Part shown: positions 1 to 8,617 of the stretch, in pieces
How the letters are laid out: each line of letters opens with the position of its first letter
How positions within the stretch are numbered: the first letter of the stretch is position 1
From: Cyclobacterium xiamenense
GTDB lineage: Bacteria > Bacteroidota > Bacteroidia > Cytophagales > Cyclobacteriaceae
NCBI RefSeq assembly: GCF_009467825.1
Contig: NZ_WIOK01000012.1
Location: 1 to 45,434, forward strand
Length of the DNA stretch: 45,434 nt
Direction: 5' to 3'
Program-made: the position numbers and the translations under genes
Notes under the pieces: model-generated
Database searches by the model: none
Told to the model about the DNA's origin: nothing
The model's input: the letters and a program-made list of their open reading frames with translations, nothing else

Positions 1-99
1 CTCAAGCTACTGGCCAAACCCGTCGAGCGCATGCCCGCATGGCACGGTGCCGCCGGCAGCAAAGCCTGGCTCATGGTAGACGAAATCGTGATCAACTAG
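1..99 (+). CDS. C-terminal end of a secreted carbohydrate-active-type protein (partial)
   Basis: The frame is open from the first base to a TAG at 97-99 and gives the last 32 residues of a protein that begins outside the window. The tail contains W-H-G-A-A-G-S-K-A-W and ends in VDEIVIN. From memory, this resembles the last strand of the F5/8-type (discoidin-like) C-terminal domains of Bacteroidota glycoside hydrolases such as GH20 beta-hexosaminidases, where a tail like WHxGxGxKAWLFVDEI is common. The family call is weak because only the tail is visible. The next gene follows in the same direction after 77 bp, so the two may share a transcript. Confidence 0.5.
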   Translation, partial: LKLLAKPVERMPAWHGAAGSKAWLMVDEIVIN

Positions 100-176
100 T
101 TGGTTACCAAAGGAAAGGGGAATCAAAGACGTGCTGTGGGAACTGAGAAAAAAAACAAAACGAAAGAATATCCAGG

Positions 177-1406
177 ATGCAACAAGATAGAAAAGTTGAG
201 TGCCAGGTAGCGTTGGTTTTATTTGTGTTGCTTTTAGCACTTCTAGGTTCCTGTTTTACAAAACGGGAAATTGGTATACAACCAATAACTACCTCACTTG
301 AGGAACTCCGATTTTCCGTGACAGAGGCGCCGGATTATACAAATTTGTTTCAACGAACAACTGGTTGGTTTGGCGGTGATGGTGTTTTTACAATCCCGCT
401 AAACGGTGTCGAACAAACCCGTTTCGATACCGTAGGTAGCGTATTGGTTTTGTTTAGCGATAGCCTTATCGGACAAATTACTGATGGAAAGCTTGACAGC
501 CCGTTTGTCATGATCAATAATTCTGCCGCATGGATGGAGGCGGTGTGGGAGGATACTACGTCCATCTCCTTTCATTGGGCGACAGACATTCAGGGTGCTC
601 CACAGTCACTGTTCGTGCCCCGTACACCGAATGCCATTCATGGACAATATTACTGGCTAGGTGATGGTTTTACGAATCAGGAAAAGAACTACGATACCTA
701 TCTGTTCGGTTACCGCATTATAACCACCGGGACGGATGCTTTTAATTTCAAAGAAGTAGGGAACGCATTGATCGTTATTCCCTCCGGAAGTAAGCCTCCC
801 TTTGCAGACCATCGTCAATTGGATACACCATTTTACTTCGAGGGGACGGCAGAAAGTACCGGGTCCTTTGGAGCAGGTATTTTGGTCAATACAAAAGAAG
901 CGGGAGCGCTGCGTCCAGACGGCTATGTTTACATTTACGGCGTCAAGGGTGCGAAAAAGGAAGTAATGGTAGCACGAGTGAAACCCAGGGACATAGAAGT
1001 ATTTCATAGATGGAGGTTTTGGGATGGTATGGCATGGCAGGATGATTTCAAGAAAGCAGCTGTCATCGCCGATCGTGCATCTAATGAATTGAGTGTAACC
1101 TCTCTTGAGGATGGAAGGTATGCCTTAGTTTTCCAGAAAGACGGTATCGCGCCCACGGTAGGTCTGCGGTTGTCCCTATCACCGGAAGGACCATTTGGCC
1201 CAATCATCACAGTTTGGGACACTTCCGATGACATTCGTGCTGGAAGCCAGCTTATAAGCTACAATGCAAAAGCACATCCAAGCCTATCGAAACCTGGGGA
1301 GCTGGTCATTAGCTATAACATCAATTCCTTTGACTTTTTTGAAGACGTAAAGATTTCCCCGGATTTCTACAGGCCAAGGTTTATTCGAGTAAAATTTAAC
1401 GAATAA
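177..1406 (+). CDS. DUF4185/DUF5005-like beta-propeller lipoprotein
   Basis: This is a 409-residue protein. It starts with a short charged N-terminus, a hydrophobic stretch and a lipobox ending LLGSC (Cys near residue 26), so it should be a lipoprotein. After the signal comes a TGWFGGDGVFTIPL segment and then VLFSDSLIG. This GGDG...FSDS pattern is, from memory, the signature of the DUF5005/DUF4185 family of five-bladed propellers. Some DUF4185 members are reported as endo-D-arabinanases (GH183), but substrates of most are unknown. Length fits the family. The gene follows the tail of another carbohydrate-active-type protein and converges on purL with a 45-bp gap. The activity is not assigned; a carbohydrate-acting or carbohydrate-binding role is inference. 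Confidence 0.65.
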   Translation: MQQDRKVECQVALVLFVLLLALLGSCFTKREIGIQPITTSLEELRFSVTEAPDYTNLFQRTTGWFGGDGVFTIPLNGVEQTRFDTVGSVLVLFSDSLIGQITDGKLDSPFVMINNSAAWMEAVWEDTTSISFHWATDIQGAPQSLFVPRTPNAIHGQYYWLGDGFTNQEKNYDTYLFGYRIITTGTDAFNFKEVGNALIVIPSGSKPPFADHRQLDTPFYFEGTAESTGSFGAGILVNTKEAGALRPDGYVYIYGVKGAKKEVMVARVKPRDIEVFHRWRFWDGMAWQDDFKKAAVIADRASNELSVTSLEDGRYALVFQKDGIAPTVGLRLSLSPEGPFGPIITVWDTSDDIRAGSQLISYNAKAHPSLSKPGELVISYNINSFDFFEDVKISPDFYRPRFIRVKFNE

Positions 1407-1451
1407 AATAATTACTCTCTTGAGTACTCCCCGTATATTTCTACCACGTAC

Positions 1452-4400
1452 CTACCCTTTCTGAGCGTCCACCCAGTTCTTTGCGTTGATAAAGGCTTGA
1501 ATCCAGGGAGTTACCTCCTGCTGTCGATCGCCCTCCGGGAAATAGGGCCAGTTCCAGGGAGCAAGGGAGCGCTCAATATGGGGCATGATGGCCAGGTGCC
1601 TGCCATCTTTGGAGGCCAAACCGGCCACCGCACGGTCCGAACCGTTGGGGTTACCGGGATAGCTCGTGTAGGAATAGTGCATGCAACTGTGATAATCCGA
1701 GGCATCCATCGGTAGATGGAACTTGCCCTCTCCATGCGCTACCCATACACCCAGTCGCAGCCCGGAAAGGGAGTGCAACATCACCGAATTGTTTTCGGGT
1801 ATGGTCACGTTGACGAATGCCGATTCGAATTTATGACTTTCGTTGTGCAACATTTTGGTTTTTTGCGCATGTTCTGGGTTGACCAGCCCCAGTTCCACCA
1901 TCAACTGACATCCGTTGCAGACGCCCAGGCTCAAGGTATCCTCCCTTGCGTAAAATCGGTCCAGGGCCTGTTTGGCTGTTTCATTGTAAAGAAAGGCACC
2001 AGCCCATCCTTTCGCTGATCCCAATACATCGGAATTGGAGAAACCACCTACAAAAACGATCATGTTTACGTCCGCAAGGGTTTCTCTCCCCGAAATCAGA
2101 TCGGTCATGTGAATGTCTTTGACGTCAAAACCAGCAAGCCACAGGGCATAGGCCATTTCCCGATCCCCGTTGACCCCTTTTTCCCGAATGATTGCCGCTC
2201 GGGTACCGGTGGCATTTTTTCGTGCCGGATTTAGATGCAGCGATTGGTAGGTGCCTTGCCAGGCTGCCGGAAAGGTGTATGCCAAGGGTTGATTTTTGTA
2301 GTGCTCGTACCGCTCCTTGGCTAATTGTTCGCCAGACTGTTGCCGGTCCAACAGGTAGGAAGAGCGGTACCAGGTATCCCGAAGCTCCGCTACGTTCCAA
2401 TCGAGATCCAGCGCTGGAATGCGCAACGCGCCGTCGGAAGCAATGCTGGCAATGGAAATGGCGTCAATTCCTTCCGCTTTCAGGCGGGCGCTTACACTAT
2501 CCGGGTTTTGGACCTGAATAACCAATCCCGGATTTTCCGAAAACAGGGCCTTTACCGGGTCTTTTTCTTTCAGGTTTTCCACATGCACCTGCAAGCCGGA
2601 ATTCTCATTAGGGAAGCACATTTCCAGCAGGCTAGTGATCAACCCACCCGAAGAAATATCGTGACCGGCCAGAACCATATCCTCCCGGATCAGTTGTTGA
2701 ACCGCTGCAAACGCACGAACGAAATAGGTCGCATCGATCACATCTGGCGCATCGGCACCGATGCGTTGACGGATTTGGGCAAAGGCGCTTCCTCCCAATC
2801 TTGCCTCGTCTTTGGAAAAGTCCAGGTACAGCAGGCCACTGCCGACTATTGGTTTCAGTGTGGGAAATACGATGCGGTTGATGTCGGCGCATTCCCCAAC
2901 CGTAGAGATGATGACCGTTCCGGGTGCCAGCACGGTCTTCCCGTCCGGGTATTTTTGGGTCATGGAAAGGGAGTCCTTCCCGGTAGGGATATTGATCCCC
3001 AGATCGATGGCAAACTGGCTACACGCTTCTACCGCTCGGTACAAGCGGTCATTCTCACCGGGGTTTTTTGCCGGCCACATCCAATTCGCGCTCAAGGACA
3101 CGCCCTTTAGCCCCTCTGTTAGTGGTGCCCATATCAAGTTGGTCAACGCCTCGGCGATCGCCAGCCGGGAGCCTTTCTCCGGACTGGATAAGGCCGCTAC
3201 AGGTGCATGGCCGAGGGAGGTGGCTATACCCTTGGCTCCGCTGTAGTCCATGGCCATCACAGCCACGTTATTTAGCGGCAGTTGCAAAGGCCCGGTAGTT
3301 TGCTGGCAGGCCACTCGTCCGGTGACAGAACGGTCCACTTTATTGGTCAGCCAATCTTTGCAGGCCACTGCTTCCAACTGCAAAACCTGATGCAGGTATT
3401 CGCCTAGCTCCCGCTGGCTGTATTCGGGATTCGCAAAAGAAAGGTCGGAACGTTGGTCTTCCAGGACGGTTTTTGGAGAGGATCCAAACATGTGCTGCAA
3501 GCTCCAGTCAATAGGTTTTTCGCCCGTTTCGCTGTTTTCAAACCGAAAATGAAAATCTCCGGTGGTTTCTCCGATTTCGTAGAAAGGGGCTCGTTCGCGT
3601 GCCGCTATCTTTTTGATGGTTTCCAACTGCGATTTTTCCAGTACCAGTCCCATTCGTTCCTGAGACTCGTTGCCGATAATTTCCTTGGCCGATAGGGTGG
3701 GATCACCCAAAGGTAATTTTTCCAGATGGATGGTGCCTCCGGTTTCTTCCACCAATTCGGAAAGGCAATTCAGGTGCCCTCCCGCTCCGTGGTCGTGAAT
3801 GGAAAGGATGGGATTGTCCTCGCTTTCGGCCATGGCGCGGATGACATTCGCCACTCGTTTTTGCATTTCCGGATTGGATCGCTGCACGGCATTCAGCTCC
3901 AGCGCATGCGTAAGTTCCCCCGTATTCAGCGAGGATACCGCACTGCCTCCCATGCCGATACGGTAATTGTCACCCCCCATCAATACGATGCTGTTCCCTT
4001 TGCTGGCTTGTTTCTTCAGGCTGTAGGGTGCCCGGGTAAAACCCACGCCTCCGGCCAGCATGATGACTTTATCAAACCCCCAGGTTCGGTCGTGTTCCTG
4101 ATGCTCGAAGGTTACCAAACTCCCGCAAATCAGCGGTTGCCCAAATTTGTTACCGAAATCACTTGCTCCGTTGGAGGCTTTGATTAGGATATCCAGCGGG
4201 CTTTGGTACAGCCAGTTTCGTTCTTGCAGCCCGGCTTCCCAGGTTCGGTCGGGAGCTGTTCGCGGATAGGAGGTCATGTACACGGCGGTGCCGGCCAGCG
4301 GAATGGAGGCGGTACCTCCTGCCATCCGGTCCCGTATCTCTCCTCCGGAACCCGTCGCTGCGCCATTAAACGGTTCTACTGTGGTGGGAAAGTTATGGGT

Positions 4401-5141
4401 CTCTGCCTTTAGGGAGAGCACGGTTTCAATCTCCCGGATCGCAAAAAAGTCCGCTTTTTCTTGATTTACCGGAGCAAATTGGAGGGCTTTTGGACCTTTG
4501 ACAAAGGCTACGTTGTCTTTATAGGCAGAGACAATTCCATTTGAATTGGCTTGTGAGGTCTTTTTGATCCACTGAAAAAGGGAAAGGGGTTTTTCTTCCC
4601 CGTCAATGACGAAGGTGCCGTTAAAAATTTTGTGTCGGCAATGCTCGGAATTCACCTGGCTAAAGCCAAATACTTCGCTATCGGTCAGGGGTCTACCCAG
4701 GGATTCGCTCACTCCCTGCAGGTAGGCCACTTCCTCGGCGTTGAGGGCCAGCCCTTCCTGCGCATTGTAAGCGTTAATATCGTCGATCGAAAGGATCGGA
4801 TCGGGCGTCTTTTCAACGAAGAATAGCGCTTGATCCAGCTCGGGATAGAGGCGTTGCAACATGGGGTCCAGGGCGAGGTCTTCAGACCAGGGCACGAATG
4901 CTTCGATCCTTCGGATACCGCTAATGCCCATGTTTTGGCAGATTTCCACCGCATTGGTAGACCAGGGAGTGATCATTTCTTTTCTCGGCCCAAAAAATTT
5001 CCCTGGAATGCGGTCTTTTTCCAGAAACTCCGCCCCGCCGAAGAGCCAGCTTAGTTTTTGTAGGGTGTTTGAATCCATGGCCTGCCCGCTTTCCAGGGCG
5101 TATACCGTTTTTTCCGGCGATTGAAAAAAGAAAATAGTCAT
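1452..5141 (-). CDS. purL: Phosphoribosylformylglycinamidine synthase (FGAM synthase, large single-chain PurL)
   Basis: PurL converts FGAR, ATP and glutamine to FGAM, the fourth step of de novo purine synthesis, in the cytoplasm. The 1,229-residue chain has the full large-PurL layout: an N-terminal PurS-like region, an FGAM synthase core with ETHNFPT and GAATGSGGEIRD (the ATP/metal-binding segment), a second half with QQTTGPLQLPLNNVAV, and a C-terminal class I glutaminase. The glutaminase nucleophile lies in LGVCNGCQL (Cys about 1075), with the His/Glu pair in PHIER (about 1188 and 1190). Length is close to other Bacteroidota enzymes and slightly shorter than the E. coli form. The start is placed at the ATG at 5141, giving MTIFFFQSPEK, because it aligns with the family N-terminus; an in-frame start 30 bases upstream would add an atypical hydrophobic stretch. 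The gene stands alone on the minus strand. Confidence 0.97.
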   Translation of the reverse strand: MTIFFFQSPEKTVYALESGQAMDSNTLQKLSWLFGGAEFLEKDRIPGKFFGPRKEMITPWSTNAVEICQNMGISGIRRIEAFVPWSEDLALDPMLQRLYPELDQALFFVEKTPDPILSIDDINAYNAQEGLALNAEEVAYLQGVSESLGRPLTDSEVFGFSQVNSEHCRHKIFNGTFVIDGEEKPLSLFQWIKKTSQANSNGIVSAYKDNVAFVKGPKALQFAPVNQEKADFFAIREIETVLSLKAETHNFPTTVEPFNGAATGSGGEIRDRMAGGTASIPLAGTAVYMTSYPRTAPDRTWEAGLQERNWLYQSPLDILIKASNGASDFGNKFGQPLICGSLVTFEHQEHDRTWGFDKVIMLAGGVGFTRAPYSLKKQASKGNSIVLMGGDNYRIGMGGSAVSSLNTGELTHALELNAVQRSNPEMQKRVANVIRAMAESEDNPILSIHDHGAGGHLNCLSELVEETGGTIHLEKLPLGDPTLSAKEIIGNESQERMGLVLEKSQLETIKKIAARERAPFYEIGETTGDFHFRFENSETGEKPIDWSLQHMFGSSPKTVLEDQRSDLSFANPEYSQRELGEYLHQVLQLEAVACKDWLTNKVDRSVTGRVACQQTTGPLQLPLNNVAVMAMDYSGAKGIATSLGHAPVAALSSPEKGSRLAIAEALTNLIWAPLTEGLKGVSLSANWMWPAKNPGENDRLYRAVEACSQFAIDLGINIPTGKDSLSMTQKYPDGKTVLAPGTVIISTVGECADINRIVFPTLKPIVGSGLLYLDFSKDEARLGGSAFAQIRQRIGADAPDVIDATYFVRAFAAVQQLIREDMVLAGHDISSGGLITSLLEMCFPNENSGLQVHVENLKEKDPVKALFSENPGLVIQVQNPDSVSARLKAEGIDAISIASIASDGALRIPALDLDWNVAELRDTWYRSSYLLDRQQSGEQLAKERYEHYKNQPLAYTFPAAWQGTYQSLHLNPARKNATGTRAAIIREKGVNGDREMAYALWLAGFDVKDIHMTDLISGRETLADVNMIVFVGGFSNSDVLGSAKGWAGAFLYNETAKQALDRFYAREDTLSLGVCNGCQLMVELGLVNPEHAQKTKMLHNESHKFESAFVNVTIPENNSVMLHSLSGLRLGVWVAHGEGKFHLPMDASDYHSCMHYSYTSYPGNPNGSDRAVAGLASKDGRHLAIMPHIERSLAPWNWPYFPEGDRQQEVTPWIQAFINAKNWVDAQKG

Positions 5142-5168
5142 AGAGAATGTGATGGTAAAATGAAGCAG

Positions 5169-5176
5169 CAAAGGTA
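5169..5176 (-). promoter_or_regulatory. Candidate -7 box for purL (TACCTTTG)
   Basis: Read on the minus strand this is TACCTTTG, an exact match to the Bacteroidota -7 consensus TAnnTTTG, 27 bases upstream of the purL ATG. No convincing TTG-type -33 element is visible at the usual 19-21 base spacing. Assignment rests on the consensus and the position only. Confidence 0.45.
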
Positions 5177-5439
5177 CAAAATTGCTTTGGAAAATTACCG
5201 CCTATCGTCATCACAAACCGCTCTGCTGCGCGCGTACCTGTTCGCAATCGGATATTTTTTCCGTAATACGTTCATTATCGGACAAGGGAATGGCATTGGC
5301 CGGTACCGTTGCTCCGATTATTTGAAAGAATACGATCATTCTCCGGGTATCTATCGATGAATTCGGACAGATAGAAACGGGGTTTTGATGCGAAAAATGT
5401 AGCTTTTTCTTCTTTATTAAAAAAAATAGTTAATTTCAC

Positions 5440-5467
5440 GGAAACTTTGAACCTTTCGAAAGTTTCC
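5440..5467. promoter_or_regulatory. 28-bp palindrome, candidate TetR operator
   Basis: GGAAACTTT and AAAGTTTCC are perfect 9-bp inverted arms separated by 10 bases. A smaller perfect palindrome, CTTTCGAAAG (5453-5462), overlaps the right half. The site lies 34 bases upstream of the tetR start, the usual place for an autoregulatory TetR operator. The segment AAACTTTG inside it is one mismatch from a -7 box, so a bound repressor could block the promoter. The 298 bases between purL and the candidate operator show no gene that I can support. Confidence 0.6.
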
Positions 5468-5501
5468 AGAGTTTTTTGGCAGGAAGTTTATAGAAGAATA
5501 G

Positions 5502-6110
5502 TTGGAAACAAGAGAGAAAATAATTCAGGTAGCTTTGGAGCAATTTTTTGTCTTTGGTGTACGTGCCGTCACCATGGATGAAATTGCCCGGCAGGCAGGC
5601 ATGTCTAAGAAAACCATTTATGAGGAATTTGCAAGTAAAGAAGATCTGGTAACGGCTGCTTTCGATGCAGCGCTTGAAGCGGACGAGTGTGCGTTTTATG
5701 AAATGATGGAGTCGGAAGAGGGGGTGATTGATCACCTTTTGCAGATGACCCGGTACCTGCGGGAGCGTTTTTCCAAAATGAACCCTTTGTTGCTGCACGA
5801 TGTGCAGCGGTTTTACCCCAAATGCTGGAAAAAGCTGGAGGAATTCAAACGGGAGCATGCCTGGAAAGGGATTGTGCAGATTTTGGAAGAGGGTAAACAA
5901 TCGGGGGATTTCAGGAGCGAAATCAATTCAGAAATTTTGGCATTCATGCGATTGAATCAGATTACTAGTTTTATCTCCGGAAATTTACCCCAGGAAAAAT
6001 ACACGTTGCTGGATTACCACCTGCAGCTATTGGACCATTTTATACATGGAATACTTACCGATCAGGGAAGAAATACCTATTACAAAAAACTACAAACACA
6101 GGAATCTTAA
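5502..6110 (+). CDS. TetR/AcrR-family transcriptional repressor of the efflux operon
   Basis: This 202-residue protein has an N-terminal TetR helix-turn-helix at about residues 5-50: KIIQVALEQFFVFGVRAVTM, then DEIARQAGMSKKTIYEEFASKEDL. The rest is the all-helical ligand-binding and dimerisation part typical of the family. The start is a TTG: an in-frame TAG lies immediately before it, and the first in-frame ATG would cut into the DNA-binding domain, so TTG is the only start that keeps the domain whole. The gene ends 4 bases before the tolC-like gene, so it is the first gene of the pump operon. With the palindrome in front, this suggests an autoregulated repressor released by a pump substrate; the ligand is unknown. 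Confidence 0.92.
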   Translation: METREKIIQVALEQFFVFGVRAVTMDEIARQAGMSKKTIYEEFASKEDLVTAAFDAALEADECAFYEMMESEEGVIDHLLQMTRYLRERFSKMNPLLLHDVQRFYPKCWKKLEEFKREHAWKGIVQILEEGKQSGDFRSEINSEILAFMRLNQITSFISGNLPQEKYTLLDYHLQLLDHFIHGILTDQGRNTYYKKLQTQES

Positions 6111-6114
6111 TTTT

Positions 6115-7458
6115 ATGAAGTTTAAACCGGTAATTTTATTCGTTTTTGTTTGGGTGGTTGGAAGCAGCACGCTGGTGCACGCCCAACAAGTGCCGTTCAC
6201 ACTGGAAGAAAGTGTCGCCTATGCCCTGGAAAACAACGTGGAGGCCAGAAATGCCCGGCTGGAAATAGAAGCAGCAAGGGGCCTCGTGGGAGAACGTACC
6301 GCAGAAGGGCTTCCCCAAATCAATGCAAATCTCAATGCCACGAAAAATCTGGTCGTTCCGGTTACTCCGTTTCCGGCGATCATTTTCGACCCCGAAGCGC
6401 CCGAGGGAGAATTTATTGGCGTGCAGTTTTCCCCGGAATATACCGCGGGGTTGACGGCAACGGTTTCGCAGATGATTTTTAATGGCTCGTATTTTATCGG
6501 TCTGAAGGCAGCCAAAACCTACCGGCAGCTGGCAGAGGTCGACCGGAAATATACCGAACTGGAGGTGATCGAAAATGTCAAGAAAGCCTACTATTCGGTA
6601 TTGGTCAGTCGGGAACGCGAAGCGTTGGTTCGGGCAAATTTAAGCCGAATCGATACCCTGTTGAAAGAGACGGAAATCTTGTACGAAGAGGGTTTTGCAG
6701 AGAAGATCGACGTTACCCGAATCCGGGTGCAGCACAACAACATTCAAACGGAACTGGACAAGGCTGAGACGGCAAGTCGCATCAGTTTGCGCTTGCTGAA
6801 ATTTCAGATGGGGCTACCCCAAGACCAGGAAATCAACCTTGTAGACACCATTTTGGCTATGGAAGCCCTGCTCGATGCTGAGCGATTGCTTTTGGAAGAA
6901 GGAGAGCGCCGGATAGAAATCGACCAGATCAATACCAATTACGAGTTGGCCACCCTGGACCTCAAAAACAACCAGATTCAATACATGCCGCGCCTCGATG
7001 CAAATTTTACCTACCAACGAAACTCTTTCGGTGGTAATTTTCCTGGGCTTTGGTCCGGCGAATGGTTTACCGGTTCCGTCCTGGGGGTAACCCTACAGAT
7101 CCCCATCTTTGATGGTTTTACCAAGAAATACAAAATTCAGCAGAACCGGGTACAACTGCGGCAGTTAGAGGTGCAGAAGGAGTCGCTGCTCCAGAATATC
7201 GTCGTAGAAAAATACCAAGCCCGTCAGAACCTGGTAAATAGCCTAAAGTCTCTGGAAGTGCAACGCGAAAACCGGGATCTGGCACTGGAGGTATACGATA
7301 TGGCCAAAATAAAATACCAGGAGGGCGTAGGCTCAAACCTGGAAGTAGTCGAGGCGGATTCCGCGCTGAAGGAAGCCGAGACCAATTATTTTTCTGCCTT
7401 ATACGATGCCTTCATTGCGAAGGTTGATTTGGAAAAAGCATTGGGAATTTTAAACTAA
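6115..7458 (+). CDS. TolC-family outer membrane efflux channel
   Basis: The 447-residue protein begins MKFKPVILFVFVWVVGSS and has a signal peptide ending near VHAQQ, so it is exported. The mature part has two outer-membrane efflux (OEP) repeats: LEESVAYALENNVEARNARL near the start, and KYQEGVGSNLEVVEADSALK near the end, a classic second-repeat signature. Long heptad-rich helices between them would form the periplasmic alpha-barrel. It should trimerise and be the outer-membrane exit duct for the adaptor and pump encoded next. The start at 6115 is chosen because it gives the signal peptide directly; the longer in-frame start overlaps tetR. The gap to the adaptor gene is 21 bases. Confidence 0.93.
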   Translation: MKFKPVILFVFVWVVGSSTLVHAQQVPFTLEESVAYALENNVEARNARLEIEAARGLVGERTAEGLPQINANLNATKNLVVPVTPFPAIIFDPEAPEGEFIGVQFSPEYTAGLTATVSQMIFNGSYFIGLKAAKTYRQLAEVDRKYTELEVIENVKKAYYSVLVSREREALVRANLSRIDTLLKETEILYEEGFAEKIDVTRIRVQHNNIQTELDKAETASRISLRLLKFQMGLPQDQEINLVDTILAMEALLDAERLLLEEGERRIEIDQINTNYELATLDLKNNQIQYMPRLDANFTYQRNSFGGNFPGLWSGEWFTGSVLGVTLQIPIFDGFTKKYKIQQNRVQLRQLEVQKESLLQNIVVEKYQARQNLVNSLKSLEVQRENRDLALEVYDMAKIKYQEGVGSNLEVVEADSALKEAETNYFSALYDAFIAKVDLEKALGILN

Positions 7459-7479
7459 AGAAACGAATACCATACCTTT

Positions 7480-8610
7480 ATGAAAAATACAATTAAGTTT
7501 TTAAGCCTGGCCCTGATCATCGGGGTAGTTTCCTGTTCGGCGCCTAAGGACGAGCTAACCGAAAAGAAGGAGCAGCTGGATGCGTATAAATCGGAGGCCG
7601 CAGCGCTGAAGGTAAAAATTGAGGAACTGGAAACCGAACTTTCCCAACTGGACCCCGAATTCCGGAAAAACCAGCGGAAATCGGTATTGATCACGACCCT
7701 CCAACCCGAAAAGGGAAATTTTGAGCATTACGTGGAAGTAACCGGCTCGGTCCTTTCGAAGAAAAATGTCAACATCAGTGCCGAAGTTTCCGGACGTATC
7801 GAAGAGGTGGTCACCCGGGAGGGAATGTCCATCCGAAAAGGACAGGTGATTGCGAAAATAAATGCAGAGTCTGTCGAACGAAACCTGGAGGAGATTGAGA
7901 CCCAATTGGAGTTGGCCAGAACCATGTTTGAAAAGCAGGAGCGCTTGTGGAATCAGCAGATTGGGACAGAAATGCAATACCTGGAGGCAAAAAACCGGAA
8001 GAAGACGCTTGAAAAAAACCTTTCTTCCCTGCAGCTGCAAAAGGATCGTACCACCGTAAGGGCACCATTTGATGGCACCGTTGAGGAATTGCTGGTACGT
8101 GTAGGCGAGCTGGTTCAACCGGGGACGCCCATCGTCAACATGGTAGGAGAGGACGACCTGTTTATCGAAGGAGATATATCGGAACGGTACGTGGGCATCC
8201 TGGACAAGGGAGATTCTGTAAGTATTCACTTTCCTTCCATTGACAAGTCCTTGGATACGAAAGTAACCGCAATCGGCAGGATAATTGACCCCAACAACCG
8301 GACCTTTAAAGTGGAAGTATTTTTGCCAAAAATGGAAAATGTAAAACCCAACATGCTGTCGGTGCTCAATATACAGGATTACCAGAATACGGACGCTGTG
8401 ACGGTACCTACTTACTTGATTTTGCAAGACAACAAGGGAAGTTATGTGTTCGTGGTAGAAGAGGGTATGGCGCGTAAGCGGTACGTGGAGCGTGGCATGA
8501 CCTATGAGGGGAAAACCGAGATTCTGGAAGGATTGAATGGTTCCGAAACCCTCGTTGACAAAGGCTTCAGGGAAGTTGGAGATAATTTTAGTGTAAACAT
8601 CGCATCCTAA
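7480..8610 (+). CDS. RND efflux periplasmic adaptor (membrane fusion protein), lipoprotein
   Basis: This 376-residue HlyD/AcrA-type protein links the pump to the outer membrane channel. Its signal peptide ends in the lipobox VVSC (Cys about residue 20), so it is probably anchored in the inner membrane by lipid. A short coiled coil follows at once (about residues 25-57, rich in E/K/L heptads). Then come a lipoyl-like half (VSGRIEEVVTREGMSIRKGQ), a longer helical hairpin, the second lipoyl half (TTVRAPFDGTVEELLVRVGE), a beta-barrel and a membrane-proximal domain (YVERGMTYEGKTEILEGL). The extra coil before the lipoyl domain is common in Bacteroidota adaptors. The gene ends 7 bases before the pump gene. 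Confidence 0.93.
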   Translation: MKNTIKFLSLALIIGVVSCSAPKDELTEKKEQLDAYKSEAAALKVKIEELETELSQLDPEFRKNQRKSVLITTLQPEKGNFEHYVEVTGSVLSKKNVNISAEVSGRIEEVVTREGMSIRKGQVIAKINAESVERNLEEIETQLELARTMFEKQERLWNQQIGTEMQYLEAKNRKKTLEKNLSSLQLQKDRTTVRAPFDGTVEELLVRVGELVQPGTPIVNMVGEDDLFIEGDISERYVGILDKGDSVSIHFPSIDKSLDTKVTAIGRIIDPNNRTFKVEVFLPKMENVKPNMLSVLNIQDYQNTDAVTVPTYLILQDNKGSYVFVVEEGMARKRYVERGMTYEGKTEILEGLNGSETLVDKGFREVGDNFSVNIAS

Positions 8611-8617
8611 CGCATTT

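Noticed and set aside
1407-1451. ACTC-TCTT-GAGT as a terminator between the convergent genes
   Set aside because: Only four base pairs and a broken T-run on the purL side.
2325-3110. 261-codon plus-strand frame opposite purL
   Set aside because: Overlaps a highly conserved part of PurL on the other strand and has no recognisable product.
5121-5360. 79-codon plus-strand frame between purL and tetR
   Set aside because: Overlaps the purL start and its candidate promoter; the product has no hydrophobic or domain pattern.
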